NCBI RefSeq assembly: GCF_034424545.1 | Contig: NZ_CP139970.1 | Location: 2,170,001-2,234,000 of the forward strand | DNA length: 64,000 nucleotides | Source: Trinickia caryophylli | GTDB taxonomy: Bacteria > Pseudomonadota > Gammaproteobacteria > Burkholderiales > Burkholderiaceae | Direction: 5' to 3' | In this document: piece after piece, positions 21,499 through 30,149 of the stretch | Layout: each line of letters begins with the position of its first letter | Numbering within the stretch: the stretch's first letter is position 1 | Position numbers and translations under genes: made by a program | The notes under the pieces: model-generated | What the model was told of the DNA's origin: nothing | The model's input: the letters and a program-made list of their open reading frames with translations, nothing else | Databases searched by the model: none

Positions 21499-23043
21499 GT
21501 GAAGCTGTCTTTCTCGCAGAAGCTGTGGCTGCCGCTTTTGATCAGCCTCGTTTGTCTCGCCGCATTGGCCGTCACCGATGCATGGCGCACCCGCGCAATT
21601 CGCCTCGAAGAACGAAAAGCCGATCTCGTGCATGCAACCGAAGTGGCACTGAGCGTGGTTAAAACGTTCGCCGATCAAGCCGCCGCCGGCACGATCCCCC
21701 AGGACGAAGCGAAAACCAAAGCCCTCGAAGTCGTGCGTAACATGCGTTACGGCGGCTCCGGTTATTTCACGATCCTCGATTCGCAGCCCGTCGTGCTGAT
21801 GCACCCGTTCAAGCCCGAGCTGCAGGGGCGCAACATGGCCGGATTCACGGACCCGAACGGCGTGCCGCTTTATCAGGACGTCGTAGCTCAAATCAAGCGC
21901 GACGGCCATGGCTTCACCACTTATTCGTTTTCGAAGCCGAATGCGGCGGGTGTCTTTCCGAAGCTGTCGTACAACGACAGCTATCGGCCGTGGGATTGGA
22001 TCTTCATGACAGGCGTCTACATCGACGACATCGACGCCGCCTTTCGCACAGCGCTCTATCAAAGCATCGGCTGGCTCGCCGTGGCGGCCGCGCTGCTGAG
22101 CGCCGTGGTCGTCGCCATCAATCGCGGCATCAGGCGCACGCTCGGCGGCGAGCCCGCCTATGCCGCGCAGATCGCCGAGCGCATCGCCAACAACGACCTC
22201 GCCGTCACGGTCGACATTGCCGCGACAGATCGCCACAGCCTGCTTTATTCGATGAAACGCATGCAGGAGCAATTGGCCGGCACGATCCGCTCGATCAAGA
22301 TATCGAGCGATTCGATCGCCACCGCCACGAGCCAGATCGCCTCGGGTAATCAGGACCTCTCGCAGCGTACCGAAGAGCAGGCGGCTTCGCTGCAGGAAAC
22401 CGCAGCCAGCATGGAAGAGCTCACGTCCACCGTCAACCAGAATGCCGAAAACGCGCGGCAGGCGAGCCAGGTAGCCGCACAGGCCGTGCAGGTGGCCGAA
22501 CGCGGCAGCACGATCGTGACGCAGGTCATCGATACGATGAGCGGCATCAACGCGAGTTCGGACCGGATCGCCGATATCGTCGGCATGATCGAAAGTATCG
22601 CGTTCCAGACCAACATTCTCGCGCTGAATGCGGCTGTGGAGGCGGCGCGCGCGGGCGAGCAGGGCCGCGGGTTCGCCGTCGTCGCATCCGAAGTGCGCTC
22701 GCTCGCGCAACGCTCGTCAGCGGCGTCCAAAGAGATCAAGACGCTGATCCAGGATTCGGTCGAGCGCGTGCGGCACGGTACGGAATTCGTCGATTCGGCG
22801 GGCGTGACGATGACGGAAATCATGCAGTCCGTGCGGCGCGTCACCGACATCATGGGCGAGATCGCCGCCGCCTCGGTCGAGCAGAGCAAGGGGATCGGCC
22901 AGGTCAGCGATGCAGTCTCGCAGATGGATTCCGTGACCCAGCAAAACGCGGCGCTCGTCGAGCAAGCCGCGGCGGCCGCCGCCTCGCTCGAATCGCAGGC
23001 AAGCGGCCTGCAATCGGCCGTTTCGATCTTCCGTTTGCGCTGA
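21499..23043 (+). CDS. Methyl-accepting chemotaxis protein with single Cache domain
   Basis: A 514-residue transmembrane chemoreceptor starting at GTG 21499 behind AAAGGAG. TM1 is residues 9-27, then a periplasmic single Cache sensor (GGSGYFTILDSQPVVLMHP, YNDSYRPWDWIFMTGVYIDD, up to about 185), TM2 about 188-210, a HAMP domain, and the signalling hairpin whose tip reads ESIAFQTNILALNAAVEAAR followed by AGEQGRGFAVVASEVRSLA. Cache sensors of this type often bind small carboxylates or amines. It stands alone, not next to other che genes. No C-terminal CheR-tethering pentapeptide is obvious. Confidence 0.95.
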   Translation: MKLSFSQKLWLPLLISLVCLAALAVTDAWRTRAIRLEERKADLVHATEVALSVVKTFADQAAAGTIPQDEAKTKALEVVRNMRYGGSGYFTILDSQPVVLMHPFKPELQGRNMAGFTDPNGVPLYQDVVAQIKRDGHGFTTYSFSKPNAAGVFPKLSYNDSYRPWDWIFMTGVYIDDIDAAFRTALYQSIGWLAVAAALLSAVVVAINRGIRRTLGGEPAYAAQIAERIANNDLAVTVDIAATDRHSLLYSMKRMQEQLAGTIRSIKISSDSIATATSQIASGNQDLSQRTEEQAASLQETAASMEELTSTVNQNAENARQASQVAAQAVQVAERGSTIVTQVIDTMSGINASSDRIADIVGMIESIAFQTNILALNAAVEAARAGEQGRGFAVVASEVRSLAQRSSAASKEIKTLIQDSVERVRHGTEFVDSAGVTMTEIMQSVRRVTDIMGEIAAASVEQSKGIGQVSDAVSQMDSVTQQNAALVEQAAAAAASLESQASGLQSAVSIFRLR

Positions 23044-23238
23044 AGCGATCGACGGCGGCGGCGCTCGTGCGGGAGACGGCCGTGCGCCGGCCGATGCCGC
23101 CGTTGCGCGATACCTCCGCCGGCCGCTCGGCAGGATCGTCCTAGCGCGGCGCCGCCGCGCGGTGCCACACTTTCGCATCGTCCTCTTCCGCCCGCCGTCC
23201 GACGACCGCCACCCACCGTCCGACGGCCACCCCGACCG

Positions 23239-24216
23239 ATGACCGAAGACAACTACCCGATCGAAGTCGATTTTCCCGACATTTCAGCCCACGCGGCCGG
23301 CAACACCGGCGTCGAGTACGTCCACAGCTTCGATTCGGGCCTGGCCGGCCCGCACGTGATGATCAATGCGCTCACGCACGGCAACGAAGTCTGCGGCGCG
23401 ATCGTCGTCGACGCGCTGCTGCGTATGGGCCTGCGGCCGCGCCGCGGCCGTATCGCGCTCGCGTTCGCGAACGTCGCGGCCTATGCGCGCTTCGAGCGTG
23501 CCCGTCCCGATGCTTCCCGTTTCGTCGACCAGGATTTCAATCGGGTGTGGATGCCGGAACGCCTCGACGACGAGGCCCTGACGTCGACGGAACTCGCGCG
23601 TGCGCACGCCATGCGGCCCGTGGTCGATACCGTCGATCTGCTGCTCGATCTCCATTCGATGCATGAAAAAAGCGCGCCGCTTATCGTCGCGGGCCCACTC
23701 GATAAAGGCATCGACCTCGCACTCGCGCTCGGCACGCCGGCTACAGTGATCTGCGATGCGGGCCATCCCGAGGGCCGCCGCATGCGCGACTACGCGGACT
23801 TCGGCCGCGCCGGCAGTGCGCGCAACGCGCTCCTGATCGAATGCGGGCAGCATTGGGAGCGACGCGCGCTCGAGGTGGCGCGCGATTGTACGGCCCGGTT
23901 CCTGGTGCTCTCCGGCGCAATCGACCAAGGCGATCTGCCGGGCGAGTGGTTCCGGCCGCTGCCCGAAACGATGTCGATCGTGCGCGTGACCGAGCCCGTA
24001 GTCGCACGGAGCATGGATTTCCGTTTCGCCGGGCCCTATACCGGGCTCGAAGTCTTCCCGCACGCCGGCACGGTCATCGGCTGGTCCGATGGCGAGCCGG
24101 TGGTCACGCCTTACGACGACTGCATGCTGGTGATGCCGTCTCTCAGGCAATTGCGGCCCGGCGTCACCGTTGTTCGCCTGGGCCGCGTCGAGCGCCGCGT
24201 CACGCGCGCGGCGTAA
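23239..24216 (+). CDS. AstE/AspA-like zinc deacylase
   Basis: A 325-residue protein of the succinylglutamate desuccinylase/aspartoacylase family (M14-like zinc hydrolases). The zinc ligands are visible as INALTHGNEVCG (HxxE) near residues 46-56 and LLLDLHSMHEKS near 137; the substrate Arg/Asn motif is VDQDFNRVW. The C-terminal part has the beta-rich barrel of this family. The substrate is probably an N-acyl amino acid but cannot be fixed. It is convergent with the next gene, 21 bases away. Confidence 0.88.
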   Translation: MTEDNYPIEVDFPDISAHAAGNTGVEYVHSFDSGLAGPHVMINALTHGNEVCGAIVVDALLRMGLRPRRGRIALAFANVAAYARFERARPDASRFVDQDFNRVWMPERLDDEALTSTELARAHAMRPVVDTVDLLLDLHSMHEKSAPLIVAGPLDKGIDLALALGTPATVICDAGHPEGRRMRDYADFGRAGSARNALLIECGQHWERRALEVARDCTARFLVLSGAIDQGDLPGEWFRPLPETMSIVRVTEPVVARSMDFRFAGPYTGLEVFPHAGTVIGWSDGEPVVTPYDDCMLVMPSLRQLRPGVTVVRLGRVERRVTRAA

Positions 24217-24237
24217 CGCGCCCCGCCGCCAGGGCGG

Positions 24238-26466
24238 TCACGTGCCTTGCGCGAGTGCGGCGACCTGATCGGACGTCATCGCCCCGCGATAGATGCGCAA
24301 CTCATCGATCGAGCCGCTGAAACGCGGGTCGCCCGAAAACTGCGAGCGGCCGATCCAGTTCTGCGCGGTCTTGCCGATGCGCCACGGCGCAAACACGACG
24401 TCGCCGGCGCTCGCCACGGCCGCGCCGTCGACATAGAGCGTCGCCGTCGTGCCCGCGAGCGTCACCGCCACATGCGTCCACTGATTCGTCGGCAGCGCCG
24501 CCTTGCCGTCGAGGCGACGTTCACCATGACCGCCGTTGGTCGTAATGGCGAAGCGCACCACGCCGGCTCCGCCCATCGGCGAAAGGAACATATAGCGCCC
24601 CGTACCCGCGCCGAAATCGAATACACGTGCCCAACGCTTCGCGCTCGTCCAATATACCCACGCGGCAATGGTGAAATCGGAAACGTCGGCGAGCAGGTCG
24701 TTCGGCAAGTTCGCGTAGCCGCTCGTGCCGTCGAGCACGAGTGCATTGCCGAGCTTGCCCGCGCCGAACGACGCACCCGGGGCGAGCGTGGCCGAGTGGG
24801 CGTTGCCCGTGGCATCGGCGGCCGTCGCACCGCTCGCTTCGTCGAACGGAAGGTACGTATGCAACTGAAGCGCGGTGACCGCCACGGCCTCGCTGGAATT
24901 CGCCGTCTCGCCCGATGACCCCGTTGCGCTCACGACGTAGTACCACGTGCCCGCGTCGGGGCTGTCCGTATAGGTCAGCGGATCGGCGATGCCGCTGGCA
25001 ATCGTCGTATAGGGCCCGCCCGTATTCGCGGCACGTTTGACGCTGTAGCCCGTCGCGCCTGCAACGCCCCACCAGGACAGCACGACGCGGCCCGCGCTCG
25101 GGTACGCGGTAAGCCCGCTCGGCGCGCCCGCCGGCGTCACGGCATCGCGCGTGCAGGTGAGCGTGCCGTAGCCGAGCTGATCGTAGCCCCCGCTCGTCGA
25201 CCCGTAGTTGCCGCCGCCGCCCTCGGGCTGGATCGCCTGAGCGAATCGGGTCGACCAGGGCGCGGCGAGTCCCTTGCGATTGACGTAGTGGTTGTAGACG
25301 AGCGCCCAGCATGGCCGGATCGTTCCCTGTGACGCCGTGGAGAAACCGGGCTGGGTCACATCGACGTTCGAATACGTCACGTAGGGGACCGTGAGATAGG
25401 TGCCGTCGGACTGCACGAGATTTGCCTTCGCCACGTATTCGGCGCCGGCAAGAAAGCGGTTGTTGTCGTGGCCGTACAAATCGATGCCCTGATTCCAGGC
25501 CATCTCGCAGATCGCGCCGCCCAACGCGATGCCGAGCGTATTGTGCCCCTGGTCGCGGCCCGTCTCCTGCCACTGGCCCAGGTAGCCCGGGTGCACGTAA
25601 TAGACCGCCTGCGCGATCGCGCCATTGCCCTGGCCGCCGAGGAAGTAGTTCACGGCCGAATCGAAGAGCGTATGGTCGTCGCACAGCACGCCGATGGCCA
25701 TGACCGAGGCGATGTTGCAAAGGTCCCAGTTCGCCCAGTAATGCGTGATGTCGGTGTTGTTGTGGCGATCGAGAAAGTCTGCGTTGATCGGATAGAAGAT
25801 GTTGCGCATCATCGCCTGGAACGCGGCGAAATCGGCCGGGGCCCAGCCGGCGTAGTCGCGCATGATCTCGCCGGCGTTGGCGAATTCGTAGCCGTAGATA
25901 CCGGCAGCCAAATCGACGTTGCTGTCGCCGCCAAGACGCTGCAGCGTGGACGACCAGGCGTTCATGATCTGCACCGCCTTGTCGGCATAGCGCGTGTCGC
26001 CGCTCACCTTCCAGCGCAGCGCGCAGGCGTACGCGGCCGCGATGTCGTTGTAGAGCACCGGGTAGTTCTGCGTACCGGTGCCGCCGCGATCGACTTCGAC
26101 CTGCGGGCGCGGCGTCCACGAAAGGCTCGCATGGCCGTTCGAGATCAGCCTGGTCCAGCACTCGTACCAGGGCGACGACTGCGCCGCGACCTTTTGCGCC
26201 ATGCGGTCGAAATCGACCTGCGTGTGGAGGAGCCCCGGATGCACGAACGCGGCACTCGTCGAGACCGCGGCTTCGCCCGTCACGGCAGGGGCGAACTTGA
26301 GCGTCGAAGCCGAGGCCGATGTGGTGCTGCCCGTTCGACTCACCGCCGATTCGGCACTCGCGGCGGCGCCGCCTCCGCACGCCGAGAGCGCGAGCGCGCC
26401 CAGGCTGTATAGAAATGTCCTCCGTGAAATCGCCGTTTCCAGCTCGTTGCGCTGCTGGTCGTTCAT
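24238..26466 (-). CDS. Exported alginate-lyase-family lipoprotein with Fn3-like and LamG-like domains
   Basis: A 742-residue secreted protein. The N-terminus has SRRTFLYSLGALALSAC, combining a Tat-like twin Arg with a lipobox (LSAC), so it is probably a lipid-anchored Tat substrate. Residues about 75-430 are an alginate-lyase-type alpha-toroid (FVHPGLLHTQVDFDRM, HNNTDITHYWANWDLCN, RDQGHNTLGIALGGAICEMA). About 435-530 looks like a fibronectin type III module (GAPSGLTAYPSAGRVVLSW). The C-terminal 200 residues form a concanavalin-like LamG domain (FTIAAWVYWTSAKRWARVF, GSIDELRIYRGAM) probably binding glycan. Likely a polysaccharide lyase of a uronate-containing polymer. Confidence 0.85.
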   Translation of the reverse strand: MNDQQRNELETAISRRTFLYSLGALALSACGGGAAASAESAVSRTGSTTSASASTLKFAPAVTGEAAVSTSAAFVHPGLLHTQVDFDRMAQKVAAQSSPWYECWTRLISNGHASLSWTPRPQVEVDRGGTGTQNYPVLYNDIAAAYACALRWKVSGDTRYADKAVQIMNAWSSTLQRLGGDSNVDLAAGIYGYEFANAGEIMRDYAGWAPADFAAFQAMMRNIFYPINADFLDRHNNTDITHYWANWDLCNIASVMAIGVLCDDHTLFDSAVNYFLGGQGNGAIAQAVYYVHPGYLGQWQETGRDQGHNTLGIALGGAICEMAWNQGIDLYGHDNNRFLAGAEYVAKANLVQSDGTYLTVPYVTYSNVDVTQPGFSTASQGTIRPCWALVYNHYVNRKGLAAPWSTRFAQAIQPEGGGGNYGSTSGGYDQLGYGTLTCTRDAVTPAGAPSGLTAYPSAGRVVLSWWGVAGATGYSVKRAANTGGPYTTIASGIADPLTYTDSPDAGTWYYVVSATGSSGETANSSEAVAVTALQLHTYLPFDEASGATAADATGNAHSATLAPGASFGAGKLGNALVLDGTSGYANLPNDLLADVSDFTIAAWVYWTSAKRWARVFDFGAGTGRYMFLSPMGGAGVVRFAITTNGGHGERRLDGKAALPTNQWTHVAVTLAGTTATLYVDGAAVASAGDVVFAPWRIGKTAQNWIGRSQFSGDPRFSGSIDELRIYRGAMTSDQVAALAQGT

Positions 26467-26555
26467 GTCTTCTTTTCCTTTTTTCCTTGATTGGACCGCT
26501 GGCTTTCTCTGGGCTATACGGCAGATCGAACGCGCAAACGTTTCCCCGCGCGGGC

Positions 26556-26609
26556 GCAGTTCCCCCGCAGTTCCCCCGCAGTTCCCCCGCAGTTCCCCCG
26601 CAGTTCCCC
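26556..26609. repeat. Five tandem 11-bp GCAGTTCCCCC units
   Basis: Perfect head-to-tail units begin at 26556, 26567, 26578, 26589 and 26600 (last one lacks a final C). They lie about 90-200 bases upstream of the alginate-lyase gene's start. Copy number could vary by slippage. Confidence 0.9.
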
Positions 26610-26634
26610 GTTACGGGACATCGGCGTGTTGCTG

Positions 26635-26663
26635 CGTACTGCCACCGTACTGCCACCGTACTG
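26635..26663. repeat. 11-bp GTACTGCCACC tandem repeat
   Basis: Unit GTACTGCCACC repeated about 2.5 times, 25 bases after the GCAGTTCCCCC array and with the same period of 11. Confidence 0.8.
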
Positions 26664-26781
26664 CAACTTTAACGGCCGAGGCCGCGCGTGGCGACAGGAG
26701 CGCCGGCCGTAGGGATCGGCGGAATATTCGGTCAGGAAAGACTGAGCGGGTGGCGTGCGAGGCAACCGCATGCCCCACCGA

Positions 26782-27132
26782 TCAAGTGTGCACGAGCACG
26801 TTGACGAGCCGGCCGAACGGATCGCGCAGATAAAAGCGCCGCACGCCCCACGGCTCGTCCGCGGGGCCGTACTCGATCGGCAGACCGGCATCGCGCACGC
26901 GCGCCAGGATGGCGTCGAGGTCGTCGACCTCGATGGACAGATCCGGCACCAGCGTGCCGGAGCCGCCCTCGGAGGCAAGACTCATCTGCACGGTCATGCG
27001 CTCGGCGCAGCCTAGTGTCACGAGCCAGCCGTGATCCATCAGCACATCGAGCTCGAACAGGTCGCGATAGAACGATGCGGCGAGCGCAACGTCGGGCGCG
27101 TAAAGATTCATTACGATGCGTTTGACTTTCAT
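26782..27132 (-). CDS. VOC-family (glyoxalase-like) protein
   Basis: A 116-residue single vicinal-oxygen-chelate module: MKVKRIVMNLYAPDVALAAS, FYRDLFELDVLMDHGW, and the closing YLRDPFGRLVNVLVHT. Such folds bind a metal in glyoxalases, dioxygenases and antibiotic-binding proteins, usually as dimers. A GGGAGG site lies about 8 bases upstream of the start at 27132. The function cannot be assigned. Confidence 0.85.
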   Translation of the reverse strand: MKVKRIVMNLYAPDVALAASFYRDLFELDVLMDHGWLVTLGCAERMTVQMSLASEGGSGTLVPDLSIEVDDLDAILARVRDAGLPIEYGPADEPWGVRRFYLRDPFGRLVNVLVHT

Positions 27133-27292
27133 GGCGCAAACCTCCCGGGCTTCGTGGTCTGAATCTTCGTCCCGATCCGGATTCGAACCGGCATCCGCGG
27201 GCACTTTCACCTTCACCGCGGCACGATTGCCGTACGCCGCCAGTGGCGAGGCGCTTGCGGCGCCGGCCGCCGCCCGCTGGTTCGGCGCCGGC

Positions 27293-29500
27293 TCACTTGC
27301 GCAGCAGCCGCAGCCCGTTACCGACGACGACGAGGCTCGCTCCCGCATCGGCGAAGACGGCCATCCACATCGTACCGAGGCCGGCGAGCGTAAGCCCGAA
27401 AAAGACGAGCTTGATCGCCAGGGCAAAAACGATATTTTGCACGAGCACCGCATGCGTCGCCCGCGAGAGCCGGACGAACGAAGCGATCTTGCGCAGATCG
27501 TCGTCCATCAGCGCGACGTCGGCGGTCTCGATCGCCGCGTCGGTGCCCAGCGCGCCCATCGCGAATCCGATGTGGGCGCGCGCGAGCGCCGGCGCATCGT
27601 TGATGCCGTCGCCGACCATCCCGACAACGGCGCCGCCCGCCGCCAGCGATTCGACCGCGCGCAGCTTATCCTCGGGCAACTGGCCGCCGCGCGCGTCGTC
27701 GATCCCCACGGCGTCGCCGATGGCTCGCGCCGTATGCGCGTTATCGCCCGTCAGCATGGCCGTGCGAATGCCGAGACGGTGCAGCTCGGCCACGGCCACC
27801 CGGCTCGTTTCCTTGACCGTATCCGCCACGCCGAAGACGGCCAGCGGGTGTCGCTCGTCGAACAGCACCACCGCTGTCTTGCCCTGACGTTCGATGCGCT
27901 CGAGCCGGGCTTCTATTTCGGGCACGCAGCGGTGCGTCGCCTCGACGAGCGCGTGATTGCCGAGCCAGTAGCGTTGGCCGTCGATCACGCCCGCGACGCC
28001 CTGGCCCGGCAACGCCTCGAACCCAGCCACCGTCGCCGCCGCGGCCGCCCCGGCGCTCGCGGCGATGGCCCGCGATACCGGATGGTTCGAGCGCGCGCCG
28101 AGGCTCGCGGCGAGCCGCAGGCAATCGGCGTCGCCAAGTGCGCCACAGGGTTCGAAATCGGTTCGCACGGGCTTGCCATGGGTGAGGGTGCCCGTCTTGT
28201 CGAGCGCGAGCCAGCGCAGCCGCCGCCCCTGCTCCAGATAGACGCCGCCCTTGATCAGGATGCCGCGTCGCGCCGCGGCCGCGAGCGCGCTCACGATCGT
28301 AACGGGCGTGGAAATGACGAGCGCGCACGGGCACGCGATGACGAGCAGCACCAGCGCCCGATAGATCCATTCGCGCCAGCCGCCGCCGAGCGCGAGCGGC
28401 GCGATGACGGCCACGGCGGCCGCCATGGCAACGACGATCGGCGTATAGATGCGCGAGAAACGGTCGACGAAGCGCTGCGTCGCCGCCTTCTTGCCTTGTG
28501 CGGCTTCGACGGCGTGAATGATGCGCGCAAGCGTCGTATCGCCAGCCGCGGCGCGCACGCGATAGTGAAACGAGCCGGCCTCGTTGACGGTGCCCGCGAA
28601 CACGGCGTCGCCCACGCCTTTCTCGACGGGCAGGCTCTCACCCGTGATCGCCGCCTCGTTCACGGTCGAGCGCCCCTCGACCACGGCGCCGTCGAGCGCG
28701 ATACGCTCGCCCGGCTGCACACGCACGAGCGCGCCGAGGGCGACGTCGCGTGCGCGAACGGTGGCCCAACTGCCGTCGGCCTGCTGTACGGTCGCCATCT
28801 CGGGGGCGAGGCGCATCAGCCCCTCGATGGCATTGCGCGCGCGATCGAGCGACTTCGCCTCGATCAGTTCGGCCAGCGCGAAAAGCACCATTACCATTGC
28901 CGCTTCGGGCCACTGCCCGAGCAGCATCGCGCCGGTGACCGCGATGCTCATCAGCGCGTTGATGTTGAGTTGGCCGTTGCGAATCGAGATCCAGCCTTTG
29001 CGGTAGGTGCCGAGCCCCGAAAATGCGATCGCGAAGCCGCCCAGCGCGCCCGCGAACCAGCCCGGCAAGCCCATCCAGGAAACAGCCTCGGCCGCCGCCG
29101 CCGCCGCGGCCGCGCCGCCCACGGCGAGCGGCCACCACCGGCGCATGGGCACCGTAGCGGCAGTGGCGGGCTGCGTGCCCCCAACCACCTCGGGAATGAA
29201 ACCGAGCGAGCGGATCGTATCGAGAATGCGCTCGCGCGCATCGGGCGCGTGAACCACGGTCAGCACGCGCTGCATCAGATTGAACTCGAGGCCGCTTACG
29301 CCTGCCATGCCGGTGAGCTTGTCGCGAATCAGCCGCTCCTCGGTCGGGCAGTCCATCTGCATGATTCGAATCGCCGTGCGCACGCCGTCGGCCGTCTCTT
29401 CGGCAAGCGGCAACGCGGCGCGCTCCGGCGCGTGCTCGTGCTCGTGGTCACAGCAGGACACGTGGGCGGCACAACCGGCCTGATGCGGCGGTTCGGACAT
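27293..29500 (-). CDS. cadA: Cadmium/zinc/lead-translocating P-type ATPase
   Basis: A 735-residue P1B-ATPase that exports soft divalent metals. It has a Cys/His-rich N-terminus (CCDHEHEHA), one HMA domain with the MDCPTEE metal site near residue 50, membrane helices including the ACPCALV metal-conducting motif near 387, the phosphorylated DKTGTLT near 431, TGDNAHTAR, and the hinge MVGDGINDAPAL. ATG 29500 follows GAGGAAG. It is divergent from a CadR/PbrR-type regulator with a MerR-style operator-promoter between. The metal range (Cd, Zn, Pb) is inferred. Confidence 0.93.
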   Translation of the reverse strand: MSEPPHQAGCAAHVSCCDHEHEHAPERAALPLAEETADGVRTAIRIMQMDCPTEERLIRDKLTGMAGVSGLEFNLMQRVLTVVHAPDARERILDTIRSLGFIPEVVGGTQPATAATVPMRRWWPLAVGGAAAAAAAAEAVSWMGLPGWFAGALGGFAIAFSGLGTYRKGWISIRNGQLNINALMSIAVTGAMLLGQWPEAAMVMVLFALAELIEAKSLDRARNAIEGLMRLAPEMATVQQADGSWATVRARDVALGALVRVQPGERIALDGAVVEGRSTVNEAAITGESLPVEKGVGDAVFAGTVNEAGSFHYRVRAAAGDTTLARIIHAVEAAQGKKAATQRFVDRFSRIYTPIVVAMAAAVAVIAPLALGGGWREWIYRALVLLVIACPCALVISTPVTIVSALAAAARRGILIKGGVYLEQGRRLRWLALDKTGTLTHGKPVRTDFEPCGALGDADCLRLAASLGARSNHPVSRAIAASAGAAAAATVAGFEALPGQGVAGVIDGQRYWLGNHALVEATHRCVPEIEARLERIERQGKTAVVLFDERHPLAVFGVADTVKETSRVAVAELHRLGIRTAMLTGDNAHTARAIGDAVGIDDARGGQLPEDKLRAVESLAAGGAVVGMVGDGINDAPALARAHIGFAMGALGTDAAIETADVALMDDDLRKIASFVRLSRATHAVLVQNIVFALAIKLVFFGLTLAGLGTMWMAVFADAGASLVVVGNGLRLLRK

Positions 29501-29530
29501 GATGGCTTCCTCGATCTGGCGATGGAGTAC

Positions 29531-29561
29531 AGTTAACACCCTGAAGTAACTCCAAGGTCAA
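29531..29561 (-). promoter_or_regulatory. MerR-type promoter with 19-bp spacer for cadA
   Basis: On the minus strand TTGACC and TTAACT are separated by 19 bases, the over-long spacing that MerR-family activators correct. The spacer holds the dyad ACCTTGGAGT-T-ACTTCAGGGT (29538-29558), the typical CadR/PbrR operator form. Confidence 0.8.
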
Positions 29562-29604
29562 CCATCGTGGCGAAGGCCAAGGTCGCGGCAATGAGGGCGA
29601 CATC

Positions 29605-30036
29605 ATGAAAATCGGCGAACTGGCGAAGGCAGCGTGCTGCACGACCGAGACGATCCGTTTCTACGAGAAATCGGGACTCATGCAGGGTGCCCACCGTACG
29701 GAGGCGAACTATCGGCAGTACACGGAGGAGCACCTCGAGCGCCTGCGCTTCATCCGCAACTGCCGCGCACTCGACATGACACACGACGAAATACGCGCGC
29801 TGCTTGGCCTCATGGACGATCCGGCCGGCCGCTGCGGGTCCATCGACGCCCTGCTCGACGAGCATATCGGCCACGTCGAGGCGCGACTCGCGGAACTCGC
29901 GCGGCTCAAGAGCCAGCTCGTGAAGCTGCGCGAACAATGCACGGGCGCGCGCAGCGTCGACGCCTGCGGCATCGTACAAGGGCTCGCCGCCATGGCGCCC
30001 GCCTCCTCGCCGGCCAAGCGGACGCACCTCGGATAA
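29605..30036 (+). CDS. cadR: MerR-family metal-responsive regulator, CadR/PbrR type
   Basis: A 143-residue MerR regulator: the N-terminal HTH (MKIGELAKAACCTTETIRFY, EANYRQYTEEHLERLRFIRN), a long dimerisation helix, and cysteines 77, 112 and 121 arranged as in the cadmium/lead sensors CadR and PbrR. It is divergent from the P-type ATPase gene and should activate it by untwisting the 19-bp-spacer promoter. It lacks the His-rich tail of Pseudomonas CadR. Confidence 0.92.
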   Translation: MKIGELAKAACCTTETIRFYEKSGLMQGAHRTEANYRQYTEEHLERLRFIRNCRALDMTHDEIRALLGLMDDPAGRCGSIDALLDEHIGHVEARLAELARLKSQLVKLREQCTGARSVDACGIVQGLAAMAPASSPAKRTHLG

Positions 30037-30060
30037 AGGCGCGGCAAGCCGCTCCCACAA

Positions 30061-30095
30061 AAAAGCCCTGCGGGACGCGAATCCCACAGGGCTTT
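30061..30095. terminator. Bidirectional terminator
   Basis: Stem AAAGCCCTG ... CAGGGCTTT with inner GGGA/TCCC pairing lies between convergent cadR and the binding-protein gene, with A/T tracts on the outside. Confidence 0.85.
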
Positions 30096-30149
30096 CGTCA
30101 TGCGTCCGCGCGGCTCGCCACGCGTCGCGCGCGTTAGTGCGTTAATGCA

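Larger units (their letters stand above)
26467..26781. other. Gap holding tandem repeats
   Basis: A 315-bp gap between the VOC gene and the alginate-lyase gene (both minus). It contains five 11-bp GCAGTTCCCCC units and a second 11-bp series. I see no gene or clear terminator. Confidence 0.6.

Noticed and set aside
27160..27200. GGTTCGAATCC-like sequence resembling a tRNA T-arm on the minus strand
   Set aside because: Only the loop and a short stem match; no complementary acceptor stem or D and anticodon arms are present.
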